Part shown: positions 32,866 to 40,571 of the stretch, in pieces
How the letters are laid out: every line of letters begins with the position of its first letter
Position numbering within the stretch: position 1 is the first letter of the stretch
Assembly (NCBI RefSeq): GCF_026340565.1
Contig: NZ_JAPEPB010000001.1
Coordinates: 7,848,001-7,912,000, forward strand
Source: Kitasatospora sp. NBC_01287
Lineage (GTDB): Bacteria > Actinomycetota > Actinomycetes > Streptomycetales > Streptomycetaceae
Direction: 5' to 3'
DNA: 64,000 bases
The notes under the pieces: model-generated
Databases searched by the model: none
The model's input: only the letters and a program-made list of their open reading frames with translations
Told to the model about the DNA's origin: nothing
Position numbers and translations under genes: made by a program

Positions 32866-33336
32866 TACCGCCTTCGCACCGTCGGATCCGCGGTCGCACA
32901 CCGGGCCCCGCCTGAGGGTTTTCAGGTCTGCCGAGCCGGACGCCCCGCGTCACTCTGGCACTGGATGCGCGAACCTGCGCAGACCTGGCAATTTTCGAGC
33001 AGATACGAAACGGATCTGCCGCGCCACGGAGTATTCACCAGGTGGGACGCCCAGGTCCAGACGTCGTTACTGGACTGTTGTTCTGGCCTGCCCCGGTCGG
33101 TCAACGGGTGCGGCCGGTTCGGTCCGAGGAGGTGAGCGGCCGCGAATTCTGCGCGTTCTTGTTGACGACACCCAGGTTTCGCGCAGATTATGTCACCCAC
33201 TCGATGCGCGCGCCCCGCCTTCCGCGGGTCTGCCCGGCTCCCCGTCCCCACGGCCGAGAGCCGGCGACGGGCCGTCAGCCCTGTTGCCCGCCCTGCGCCC
33301 CGCGTGCACCACCCTCGCCCTAAGGAGTCCACCCCC
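32866..33336. promoter_or_regulatory. Divergent intergenic control region of importer and GH27 genes
   Basis: This 471-bp gap separates the binding-protein gene (minus) from the secreted glycosidase gene (plus). I see no protein gene in it. It holds TGCGCAGA at 32976-32983 and a related CGAGCAGA at 32996-33003 on the importer side. On the glycosidase side it holds an inverted pair, TTCTGCGCG at 33148-33156 and CGCGCAGAT at 33180-33188, 32 bp apart. A further imperfect palindrome with arms GCAGAT and ATCTGC lies at 33000-33020. These look like operators of one regulator. Confidence 0.6.
33162..33191 (+). promoter_or_regulatory. Candidate promoter of the GH27 gene overlapped by operator
   Basis: TTGACG (33162-33167) and GATTAT (33186-33191) are 18 bp apart. 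The CGCGCAGAT motif at 33180-33188 overlaps the -10, and the inverted copy lies just upstream of the -35. This is a typical repressor layout. Confidence 0.55.
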
Positions 33337-35328
33337 GTGGCATCCAGCGCACTCCGCAGACCCCTGCTGGCGGTCCTGACCGCCGCCCTCGTCCCGGCCG
33401 GCTGCCTGCTCGGCAGCGGCGCGGCCGCCGCCGACGACGGCGTCACCCAGGCCGCCGCGAACTACTCCGCGGCGGCCACCCCGAACACGCCGATCGCGCC
33501 CGTGCCGCCGATGGGCTTCAACAACTGGGCCCGCGCCACCTGTACGCCGCAGGCGCCGCTGGACGGCTCCGACCGGTCGGCCTACTCGTTCCAGCAGTAC
33601 ATGGAGGACAACGCCAAGGGCCTGGCCGACTCCGGCCTGATCGCGGCGGGCTACAAGACGGTCACCGTCGACGACTGCTGGATGTACCGCAACAGCGCCG
33701 GCTACCTGCACGGCGCGCTCAACTGGGGCGGCGCCACCGACGTGCGCGACAGCACCGAGCAGCCCGGATTCGACTACGAGTTGACCGCCTACGGGAACTA
33801 TCTGCACAGCCTGGGCGCCGAGTTCGGCATCTACGAGACCTCCGGCACGCACACCTGCAGCACCGCCGCGCCGACCGCCCCCAACCTGCCCAACGGCAGC
33901 GAGTCCTACGAGCAGAGCGACGCCAACTCCTTCGTCTACTGGGGTGTCGACGAGCTCAAGTACGACAACTGCGGTGCCCAGGAGCCCATTCCGACGCTCG
34001 ACGCGCGGATGTCCGGCGACCTGAACGCGGCGGTCACCAACGCGAACAGCGCCGGTACGCCGACGCCGAACGTCATGTTCAACATCTCGGCCCCCGCCGG
34101 ACTGGGCAACGGCTCGGCCAAGTTCGCCTCGATGGACTCGGTGCGCGGCCTGGGCCAGCTGTGGCGGGTGGGCCCGGACATCTGGAACTACGGTGACGGC
34201 AAGGACCCGTGGAACCAGGCGCTGCCCAGCGGCGGCTACAACTTCGGTGCCTACCAGAGCTTCGACAACACCCTGGAGCTGAGCCGCTACCAGGGCCCGG
34301 GCAACTGGAACGACGCCGACATGCTGCTGATCGGCGACAACGGCATGACCACCGCCGAGGAGCGCAGCCAGCTCGCGCTCTTCTCCTCGCTGGCCGCCCC
34401 GCTGGTGATCTCCACCGACGCCCGCAAGTTCGAGCCCTCCTACATCGCCGCGCACCCCGCCGAGGCCGCGCACCTGAACGCCTCGGTGGCCATCCTCGGC
34501 AACTCCGAGGTCGTCGCGGTGGACCAGGACCCGCTGGGCGCCGGCGGCTACCGGGTCTCGGGCGGCGGGGCCAACGCGGACGGCAGCCCGGCCGCCGCCA
34601 GCGGCATCGACGTGGTGGTCAAGCCGTTGGCCGACGGCAGCCGCGCGGTGGTCGTCCTCAACAAGGGCCCGGCCACCGTCCCGTACACGCTCTCGCTCGC
34701 CAACCTCGGCTTCTCGGGGACGGGCTGCGGCTACAGCGTCCGCGACCTGTGGGCGCACAGCACCAGCACCTCGACGGGCACGGTCGCGCTCAGCATCGCC
34801 TCGCACGACAACGCGATGCTGAAGATCACCCCCCAGCAGGGCTGCGGCACCGTCACCCCGCGCGGCCAGATCACCGCCTCGCGCGACAACTGGGGCAAGG
34901 CGTCCCTCTGCCTGGACAACAACGCCTCCGGCACCGCCACCAACAACCCCGTCGACGTGTATCCCTGCACCGGCAACTCCAACCAGCAGTGGCAGCGCAA
35001 CGCCGACGGCTCCGTCCAGCTGATGCAGAGCGGCGCGGCCAACCTCTGCCTCACCGCACAGAGCGGCACCAGCACCGGCGCGCTCAACGGCCAACCCGGC
35101 CGCTGGGCCGGCGTCGCCCCCTGCGGCTCGTCCCCGGGCAACCAGACCTGGACCTACAACCGCGACGGCAACCTGAAGCTCGCCGGCACCACCCAGTGCC
35201 TGGACGTCTACGGCGGCACGACCACCACCAGCGGCACCCCCGTCGACCTCTACACCTGCGGCACCTCGCCCAACGTCCAGACCAACCAGACCTGGGCGGC
35301 GCCCTTCGCCACCCCGCCGACCGCCTGA
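33337..35328 (+). CDS. Secreted GH27 glycosidase, probably alpha-N-acetylgalactosaminidase, with ricin-B lectin domain
   Basis: A 663-residue secreted enzyme. A signal peptide covers about residues 1-33. The GH27 barrel starts at PPMGFNNWARATC; the nucleophile is Asp210 in ELKYDNC and the acid/base should be Asp281 in RVGPDIWN. GPGNWNDADMLLIG is the conserved WND motif. A C-terminal beta-trefoil (about 530-660, with three QxW-type segments) should bind galactose-type sugars. Where alpha-galactosidases have CEWPL/CEWG, this protein has ISAPA (Ser251, Ala254), the Ser/Ala pair of alpha-N-acetylgalactosaminidases. The GTG at 33337 follows TAAGGAG. It releases sugar for the adjacent importer. Exact specificity is inferred. 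Confidence 0.88.
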   Translation: MASSALRRPLLAVLTAALVPAGCLLGSGAAAADDGVTQAAANYSAAATPNTPIAPVPPMGFNNWARATCTPQAPLDGSDRSAYSFQQYMEDNAKGLADSGLIAAGYKTVTVDDCWMYRNSAGYLHGALNWGGATDVRDSTEQPGFDYELTAYGNYLHSLGAEFGIYETSGTHTCSTAAPTAPNLPNGSESYEQSDANSFVYWGVDELKYDNCGAQEPIPTLDARMSGDLNAAVTNANSAGTPTPNVMFNISAPAGLGNGSAKFASMDSVRGLGQLWRVGPDIWNYGDGKDPWNQALPSGGYNFGAYQSFDNTLELSRYQGPGNWNDADMLLIGDNGMTTAEERSQLALFSSLAAPLVISTDARKFEPSYIAAHPAEAAHLNASVAILGNSEVVAVDQDPLGAGGYRVSGGGANADGSPAAASGIDVVVKPLADGSRAVVVLNKGPATVPYTLSLANLGFSGTGCGYSVRDLWAHSTSTSTGTVALSIASHDNAMLKITPQQGCGTVTPRGQITASRDNWGKASLCLDNNASGTATNNPVDVYPCTGNSNQQWQRNADGSVQLMQSGAANLCLTAQSGTSTGALNGQPGRWAGVAPCGSSPGNQTWTYNRDGNLKLAGTTQCLDVYGGTTTTSGTPVDLYTCGTSPNVQTNQTWAAPFATPPTA

Positions 35329-35455
35329 CGCCTGCTGCCTGACGCGCGCCGCCAGGCACCACCCACCCACCCACCCACTAAGGCACCCGCGCCCGGCCGG
35401 GCGGCTCCCGCGGCTCCCGCGGCCACTGACCGGCCGGGCCCCGAGACCCGAGGGC

Positions 35456-35461
35456 TACACT
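35456..35461 (+). promoter_or_regulatory. Candidate -10 for leaderless DeoR-family gene
   Basis: TACACT ends 6 bp before the ATG at 35468, and no ribosome site lies at normal spacing. Transcription would start at or near the A of the ATG, giving a leaderless mRNA, as is frequent in streptomycetes. Confidence 0.5.
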
Positions 35462-35467
35462 CTCCGC

Positions 35468-36226
35468 ATGCTCAAAGCTGATCGAACTGCGCGCATCCTT
35501 GACCACATCGCCACCGTGGGCAGCGCAGACGTGCACGCACTCACCGAGCTGCTCCAGGTCTCGGGGGCCACCGTCCGCCGCGATCTGCAGGCCCTGCACG
35601 ACCAGGGCCTGCTGCACCGCACCCGCGGCGGCGCGGTGACCGGCACGGTCAACCTGGAGCTCCCGCTGCGCCACCGGGCAGGCCGCCAGCAGGCCGAGAA
35701 GCGGCGGATCGCCCTGGCCGCCGCCCGCCTGGTGCCGGACGGGGCGGTGGTGGGCATGACCGGGGGCACCACGGTCACCGAGATCGCCCGGGTGCTGGCC
35801 GAGCGCAGCGGGCTCACCATCGTGACCAACGCGGTCAACATCGCCGCCGACCTGATCGTCCGCTCCGACATCCGCCTGGTGGTCATCGGCGGCAACGCCC
35901 GGACCGCCAGCTACGAACTGGTCGGCCCGGCCGCCGAGCGGATGCTGAGCCAGTACCACCTGGACCTCGCCTTCATCGGCGTGGACGGCCTGACCGCGAG
36001 CGAGGGCTGCACCACGCACGACGAGGCGGAGGCGCACACCGACCGCGCGTTCCTGCGCGGCAGCGCCCGTTCGGTGGTGGTCGCCGACACCACCAAGATC
36101 GGCCGGGTCACCTTCGCCGAGATCTGCCCGCTCGCCGACATCGACGACCTGGTCACCGACGCCGCGCTCGGCGAGGAGCAGGAGAAGGCCATCGCCGACC
36201 GCGGCGTGCGCGTCATCCGCGCCTGA
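35468..36226 (+). CDS. DeoR/GlpR-family sugar-phosphate-responsive transcriptional repressor
   Basis: A 252-residue regulator. Residues 1-57 form the DeoR winged helix (ARILDHIATVGSADVHALTELLQVSGATVRRDLQAL in pieces typical of the family). Residues about 75-235 form the sugar-phosphate-binding domain related to ribose-5-phosphate isomerase, with GMTGGTTVTEIAR, IVTNAVNIA, VVIGGNARTASYELVGP and CTTHDEAEA. DeoR proteins repress sugar catabolic genes until a phosphorylated intermediate binds. Its place beside the GH27 gene makes it the best candidate to bind the GCGCAGA motifs around 29571-33188, by inference. The gene appears leaderless. Confidence 0.92.
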   Translation: MLKADRTARILDHIATVGSADVHALTELLQVSGATVRRDLQALHDQGLLHRTRGGAVTGTVNLELPLRHRAGRQQAEKRRIALAAARLVPDGAVVGMTGGTTVTEIARVLAERSGLTIVTNAVNIAADLIVRSDIRLVVIGGNARTASYELVGPAAERMLSQYHLDLAFIGVDGLTASEGCTTHDEAEAHTDRAFLRGSARSVVVADTTKIGRVTFAEICPLADIDDLVTDAALGEEQEKAIADRGVRVIRA

Positions 36227-36284
36227 CCGGCCGCAGCCCGACCGGCCGCAGCCCGACCGGCCGCCGCCTGACCGGCCGCCGCCT
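36225..36284 (+). repeat. Four tandem 15-bp repeats after the DeoR gene
   Basis: GACCGGCCGCMGCCY is repeated four times from the DeoR stop codon onward, in the gap before the convergent GHL10 gene. Probably a slippage-derived repeat; no function is apparent. Confidence 0.8.
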
Positions 36285-36330
36285 GGTACGCGGTGAGCGC
36301 CGCGCCGCGCCCCACCAGGCGGCGGCCGGC

Positions 36331-38019
36331 TCAGCCGCCCGGCAGCCGTACCGGGCCGCTCACGCCGCTCTCCCGCCCGGCGCGGTCGACGGCGGTCACC
36401 GCGTACCAGGCGCCCGGCGCGGTGGCCGCGGGCGTGTAGTGGTCGACGGCCAGGGCCGGGAGCAGCGCGATCAGCCGTGCGGGGTCGGCGGGCGGCCGGG
36501 GCCCCGGGTCGGTGTCGTAGCGGTAGAGGGCGTACTGGAACGGCTGCGGGCGCCGCGCCTCGCGCCAGGGGACGATCCGCAGGGCGGGCCGCCCCGCGGC
36601 GCGGTGCAGCGCGGGTGGCCCGGGCGGGGTGGCCCGGGCGAGCCGGGGCAGCAGCGGGCCCAGCACCGGGCGCGGCCAGTGCTCGGCGGCCAGCCGCCGG
36701 ATCGCGCCGATCCGGTCGACCTGCACGGAGCGCGCGCTGAAGAAGAGGTCGCCGCCGATCGGCGGCAGCGTGGCGTTCAGGGCCAGGTGCCGGGAGAGTT
36801 CGGCGGGGTCCTGCCATGGGGCCGGGCGGTCCGGGGCGCCGGGGCGGGAGGCCGACTGCCCGATCCACAGCTGGGTGTCGGTCCCGGCGGTCTGCCGGGC
36901 CCACCAGCGGGCCAGGACGCCGTAGTCGGCGGCGCGGTAGCCGAAGTACCAGTAGAGCTGCGGCGCGAGGTAGTCGATCCAGCCGTTGCGGATCCAGCCG
37001 CGCGAGTCGCTGAACTGCGCGTCGTAGGACTGCAGGGCGTCGGTGGCGGAGCCGGCCGGGTCGGTGCGGTGGTTGCGCCAGACGCCGAACGGGCTGACGC
37101 CGTAGGCGGCTTCGGGGCGGGCGGCGCGGACCAGCTCGCCCATCTGACTGATCATCAGGTCCACGTTGCGGCGCCGCCAGGCCGCGCGGTCGGTGAAGCC
37201 ACCGCCGTGGGCGGCGAAGGCCGCGTCGTCGGGGAACTGGCGCCCGTTCGTGGCCGGGTAGGGGTAGAAGTAGTCGTCGAAGTGCACGCCGTCGATGTCG
37301 TAGCGCACCACGGCGTCCAGGATGGCCTGCTGGACGAAGGCGCGCACGGCGGGCAGCCCCGGGTCGTAGTAGAGCTCGCCGTTGTAGACCGCCAGCCAGT
37401 CGGGGTGGCGCCGCGCGGGGTGGGTGGGCAGCAGGGCGGCGGGGTCGGGTTGGATCGCGACCCGGAACGGGTTGAACCAGGCGTGGAAGGCGAGGCCGCG
37501 CCGGTGGGCGGCCTCGACCATGAACGCCAGCGGGTCCCACCCCGGATCCTGGCCCTGCACCCCGGTCAGCCACTGCGACCACGGCTCGTGGGGCGAGGGC
37601 CACAGCGCGTCCGCCGTGGGGCGGACCTGCACGAAGACGGCGTTGAAGCCGATCGCCACCACCTGGTCGAGCAGGTCCGTGAAGTCCGTCCGCTGTTGCG
37701 CCGGGTTCAGGACGCCGCGGCGCGGCCAGTCGATGTGGTCCAGCGAGGTGATCCACAGGCCCCGCAGCTGCCGCTTGCGGGTGCTGCCGGTCGCCTCGGT
37801 CGCCTCGGCCGCCTCCGACGCCTCCGACGCCTCGGACGCCTCCGACGGCTCGGCCGGCTCGGCGGCGCTCACCGCCGCGGCCACCGGCCGGCCGCCGCCG
37901 CCCGCGGCGGTGAGCGCCGCCGCCCCCATCGCGCGCAGCACGGTGCGCCGCCGGGGCCGGCCGGCGGGGGAGGTCCGGCCCCGGCTGCCGGTGGCCGGGG
38001 TGGCGCGGGTGCGGTGCAC
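36331..38019 (-). CDS. Exported GHL10-type (family 10-like) glycosylhydrolase
   Basis: A 562-residue protein. A twin-arginine signal is seen in RPRRRTVLRAMGAAALTAAG, followed by a Ser/Glu/Ala-rich repeat linker (about 50-75). The barrel begins LRGLWITSLDHIDWPRRG and contains GFNAVFVQVRPTADALWPS, HAWFNPFRV, YDIDGVHFDDYFYPYP and QLYWYFGYR, the signatures of the GHL10/DUF187 family; the Asp residues of GVHFDDY are likely catalytic. Family members act on peptidoglycan-like or exopolysaccharide substrates. A C-terminal fibronectin-type segment (about 480-560, ending WYAVTAVDRAGRESGVSGPV) follows. The GTG at 38019 has a perfect AGGAGGA upstream. It is convergent with the DeoR gene and divergent from the MmyB-like regulator. 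Confidence 0.88.
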   Translation of the reverse strand: MHRTRATPATGSRGRTSPAGRPRRRTVLRAMGAAALTAAGGGGRPVAAAVSAAEPAEPSEASEASEASEAAEATEATGSTRKRQLRGLWITSLDHIDWPRRGVLNPAQQRTDFTDLLDQVVAIGFNAVFVQVRPTADALWPSPHEPWSQWLTGVQGQDPGWDPLAFMVEAAHRRGLAFHAWFNPFRVAIQPDPAALLPTHPARRHPDWLAVYNGELYYDPGLPAVRAFVQQAILDAVVRYDIDGVHFDDYFYPYPATNGRQFPDDAAFAAHGGGFTDRAAWRRRNVDLMISQMGELVRAARPEAAYGVSPFGVWRNHRTDPAGSATDALQSYDAQFSDSRGWIRNGWIDYLAPQLYWYFGYRAADYGVLARWWARQTAGTDTQLWIGQSASRPGAPDRPAPWQDPAELSRHLALNATLPPIGGDLFFSARSVQVDRIGAIRRLAAEHWPRPVLGPLLPRLARATPPGPPALHRAAGRPALRIVPWREARRPQPFQYALYRYDTDPGPRPPADPARLIALLPALAVDHYTPAATAPGAWYAVTAVDRAGRESGVSGPVRLPGG

Positions 38020-38252
38020 GGCGGTCCTCCTGGGTCCTGGGCGGGCTCGCCGGACCATCCCCGGCCCGGCGCCGCGTCGAGCGGGACGGCGCGCCGGGAG
38101 CCCCGATTTCACCGGAACGGGATGAGCCGGTGCGGCCGAACGCCCCAAGGCACCCCCGGCGGCGCCCACGTCCGGGCACCGCGGGGCACCGCCGGTGCGG
38201 CTGCCATACTCGACGGTGCAGAGTCGTCGTGCCAGGGGGAGAGTGCCGCGGA

Positions 38253-39068
38253 ATGAGCGTGTCGGAGCTCGGCGTGCGGCCCCAGGTCGGACCGATGCTG
38301 CGGGGGTGGCGTGAGCGGCGCCGACTGAGCCAGCTCGAACTCGCCCTGCGGGCCGGGGTGTCCGCCCGGCACGTCAGCTTCCTGGAGACCGGCCGGGCCA
38401 ACCCCAGCCGGGCCATGGTGCTGCGGCTCGCCGAGCAGTTGGAGGTCCCGATGCGGGACCGCAACCCGCTGCTGCTGGCAGCCGGTTACGCCCCCGTGTT
38501 CGCGCAGACTCCGCTTGCGGACCCCGCGATGCGCCCGGTCCGCGATGCCGTCCGGCAGATCCTGCGCGGGCACGACCCGTATCCCGCACTGGTCGTCGAC
38601 GGCGACTGGAACCTCGTCGACACCAACGGCAGCTTCGCGCTGTTCACCGAGGGTGTCGCCGCCGAGCTGCTGGAGCCGCCGGTGAACGCGCTGCGCCTGG
38701 CGCTGCACCCGGGCGGGATGGCGCCACGGATCGTCAACCACGGTGTCTGGCGGGCGAAGCTGCTGCACCGGTTGCGCCGGCGGGTGGCCGCCGACGACCG
38801 GCTGCGGCCGCTCTACGAGGAACTCCTCGGCTACCCCTGCGACCAGGAGGAGCCCGAGGTCGACGTGCCGGGTGTGGGGGACATCTGCATCCCGCTGCGG
38901 TTGCGGCACGGCGATCTGGAGCTGTCCTTCTTCGGCACGCTGGCCACCTTCGGCACGCCGCGCGACATCACCGTGGCCGAGCTGATCATCGAGTCCTTCT
39001 TCCCCGCCGACGCGCGGACCGCCGACGCCGTGCGTGCCATGGCGGGCCACTACCTCGGAGGTAATTGA
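38253..39068 (+). CDS. XRE/MmyB-like transcriptional regulator
   Basis: A 271-residue regulator. Residues 14-70 form an XRE helix-turn-helix (LRGWRERRRLSQLELALRAG, RHVSFLETGRANPSR). Residues about 95-265 form the MmyB-like ligand-binding domain with DPYPALVVDGDWNLVDTN and LLHRLRRRVAADDRLRPLYEEL, a PAS-like fold that binds fatty acids in studied relatives. GGGGGAGAG precedes the ATG at 38253, and CATACT at 38205-38210 could be its -10. It is divergent from the GHL10 gene. Such regulators usually control a neighbouring oxidoreductase or hydrolase; the target here is not evident. Confidence 0.92.
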   Translation: MSVSELGVRPQVGPMLRGWRERRRLSQLELALRAGVSARHVSFLETGRANPSRAMVLRLAEQLEVPMRDRNPLLLAAGYAPVFAQTPLADPAMRPVRDAVRQILRGHDPYPALVVDGDWNLVDTNGSFALFTEGVAAELLEPPVNALRLALHPGGMAPRIVNHGVWRAKLLHRLRRRVAADDRLRPLYEELLGYPCDQEEPEVDVPGVGDICIPLRLRHGDLELSFFGTLATFGTPRDITVAELIIESFFPADARTADAVRAMAGHYLGGN

Positions 39069-39182
39069 TCCCGCACGTCATGGCGGCGAGATTGGTCGTA
39101 CCGAGTCCTCGGTCCTCAAGGACCAGGCGGCACGGCCTGATCGACCAGGACACCCCATGACCACGCGCACCGGAGGCACCCC

Positions 39183-39575
39183 ATGAGCGACCCGAACGTG
39201 ACGAGCGACCCGAGCGACCCGAACGCCTTCGTCGAGCGCTACATCGCGCTGTGGAACGAGCCGGACGCGGAGCTGCGCCGCAAGCGCATCGCCGACCTCT
39301 TCGCGCCGGACGCCGCGCACTTCACCCCTTCGCAGGAGGTGCGCGGGCACGCGGAGCTCGAAGTCCGGGTCACCAAGGCCTTCGACAGCTGGGTCAGGCC
39401 GGGGGAGCACGCCTTCCGGGCCGTCCGGAACGCCAACGGGCATCACGGCGCGGTGCGCTTCAACTGGGAGATGGCGCACCTCGCTTCGGGGGAGGCGGTG
39501 TCGGTCGGGTTCGACCTCGTCCTCCTCGACCAGGACGGCCTGATCACCAGCGACCACCAGTTCATCGACCGCTGA
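39183..39575 (+). CDS. NTF2-like / SnoaL-like small protein
   Basis: A 130-residue alpha+beta-barrel protein of the nuclear transport factor 2-like superfamily. It starts with helices containing FVERYIALWNEPDAELRRKRIADLFAPDA and then beta strands such as HHGAVRFNWEMA, ending DQDGLITSDHQFID. This pattern is common in uncharacterised SnoaL-like proteins that are small isomerases or binding proteins. GGAGG lies 6 bp before the ATG at 39183. It stands 114 bp after the MmyB-like regulator and may be its target. Confidence 0.85.
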   Translation: MSDPNVTSDPSDPNAFVERYIALWNEPDAELRRKRIADLFAPDAAHFTPSQEVRGHAELEVRVTKAFDSWVRPGEHAFRAVRNANGHHGAVRFNWEMAHLASGEAVSVGFDLVLLDQDGLITSDHQFIDR

Positions 39576-39904
39576 CGCCGGGGCGGGCGGGGTCGGCCGG
39601 GCTCAGCCCGCGTGTCGCAGGTCGGTCAGCGCCAGTGCTCGCCGTAGGTGCGCACGGCCCCGCCGCTGCTGTAGAAGTAGCGGTCCGCCTGACGCGGATC
39701 CGCCCCCGAGCGGACGGTATGCCCTCGGGCACCGCGCGCAGAAGTGCGGAGGCGCTTTGCTGAGCGCGATTTGAGCGAAGCCGGACCCGCACGGCCCGCG
39801 GCCTGGTGGCGCGGCTGGCCGTGCGGGCGCAACCGTTCACCTCGCACCGGCGTCCGATGCGAATATGGGGGTCGGTGATCGGAACGAGGGTGGGCGGGGC
39901 TGTC
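39576..39904 (+). promoter_or_regulatory. Upstream region of the response regulator with TGAGCG direct repeat
   Basis: This 329-bp stretch has no gene that I can support. It contains TGAGCG at 39761-39766 and 39772-39777, a direct repeat with 11-bp period like the binding sites of OmpR/PhoB-class regulators. A similar pair lies between the histidine kinase and racemase genes. Confidence 0.5.
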
Positions 39905-40561
39905 GTGCGCGTGCTGGTGGTCGAGGACGAGGAGATGCTGGCCAGGGCCATCGCCGAGGGGCTGCGGCAGGAGGCGTTCGCCGTCGACGTCGTGCACGAC
40001 GGGCAGGCGGCGCTGGAGCGGGTGAGCGTGCACACCTACGACGTGATGGTGCTGGACCGCGACTTGCCGCTGCTGCACGGGGACGAGGTGTGCCGGCGGG
40101 TGGTCGCGGACGGCCTGGACGTGCGGGTGCTGATGCTCACCGTCTCCACCACGCTGGCCGAGCGCGTCGCCGGTCTGAACCTGGGTGCCGACGACTACCT
40201 GGCCAAGCCGTTCGCCTTCGCCGAACTGGTGGCCCGGATCCGGGCGCTGGGCCGGCGCTCGCGCCCCGCCACGCCGCCGGTGCTCGAACGGGCCGGCCTG
40301 CGGCTGGACCCGCACCACCACGCGGCCAGCCGGGACGGGCGCCCGCTCGCCCTCTCCCGCAAGGAGTTCGCCGTCCTGGAGGAGCTGCTCAGCGCCCAGG
40401 GCGCGCCGGTCTCGGCCGAGCAACTGCTGGAGCGGGCCTGGGACGAGAACATCGACCCCTTCACCACGATCGTCCGGGTCACCATGCGCGGTCTGCGCCG
40501 CAAGCTCGGTGAGCCGGCGCTGATCGAGACCCTGACCGGAACGGGCTACCGCATCCCCTGA
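39905..40561 (+). CDS. OmpR/PhoB-family response regulator
   Basis: A 218-residue regulator. The receiver domain (about 1-115) begins at once with RVLVVEDEEMLARAIAEGL; the phospho-accepting Asp lies in VMVLDRDLPLLHGDEV and the switch Lys in DDYLAKPFAFAELVARI. The winged-helix DNA-binding domain (about 125-218) has LSRKEFAVLEELLSAQG and FTTIVRVTMRGLRRKLGEP. I chose the GTG at 39905 because the receiver starts there; earlier GTG/ATG starts exist. Its probable kinase is encoded convergently with a gap of 10 bp, an uncommon arrangement. A TGAGCG repeat upstream suggests autoregulation. Confidence 0.92.
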   Translation: MRVLVVEDEEMLARAIAEGLRQEAFAVDVVHDGQAALERVSVHTYDVMVLDRDLPLLHGDEVCRRVVADGLDVRVLMLTVSTTLAERVAGLNLGADDYLAKPFAFAELVARIRALGRRSRPATPPVLERAGLRLDPHHHAASRDGRPLALSRKEFAVLEELLSAQGAPVSAEQLLERAWDENIDPFTTIVRVTMRGLRRKLGEPALIETLTGTGYRIP

Positions 40562-40571
40562 CCGGCACGGG

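Noticed and set aside
29687..32953. A single 1088-residue minus-strand protein across the importer genes
   Set aside because: Only the last 281 residues are real (MalG-type permease); the rest is out of frame with the MalF-type permease and binding-protein genes.
33042..33323. Small plus-strand frame in the gap before the GH27 gene
   Set aside because: It covers the promoter and operator motifs and lacks a ribosome site; composition is not gene-like.
36331..38169. GHL10 protein starting at 38169
   Set aside because: The extra 50 residues are not signal-like; the GTG at 38019 has a perfect ribosome site and is followed by a twin-arginine signal.
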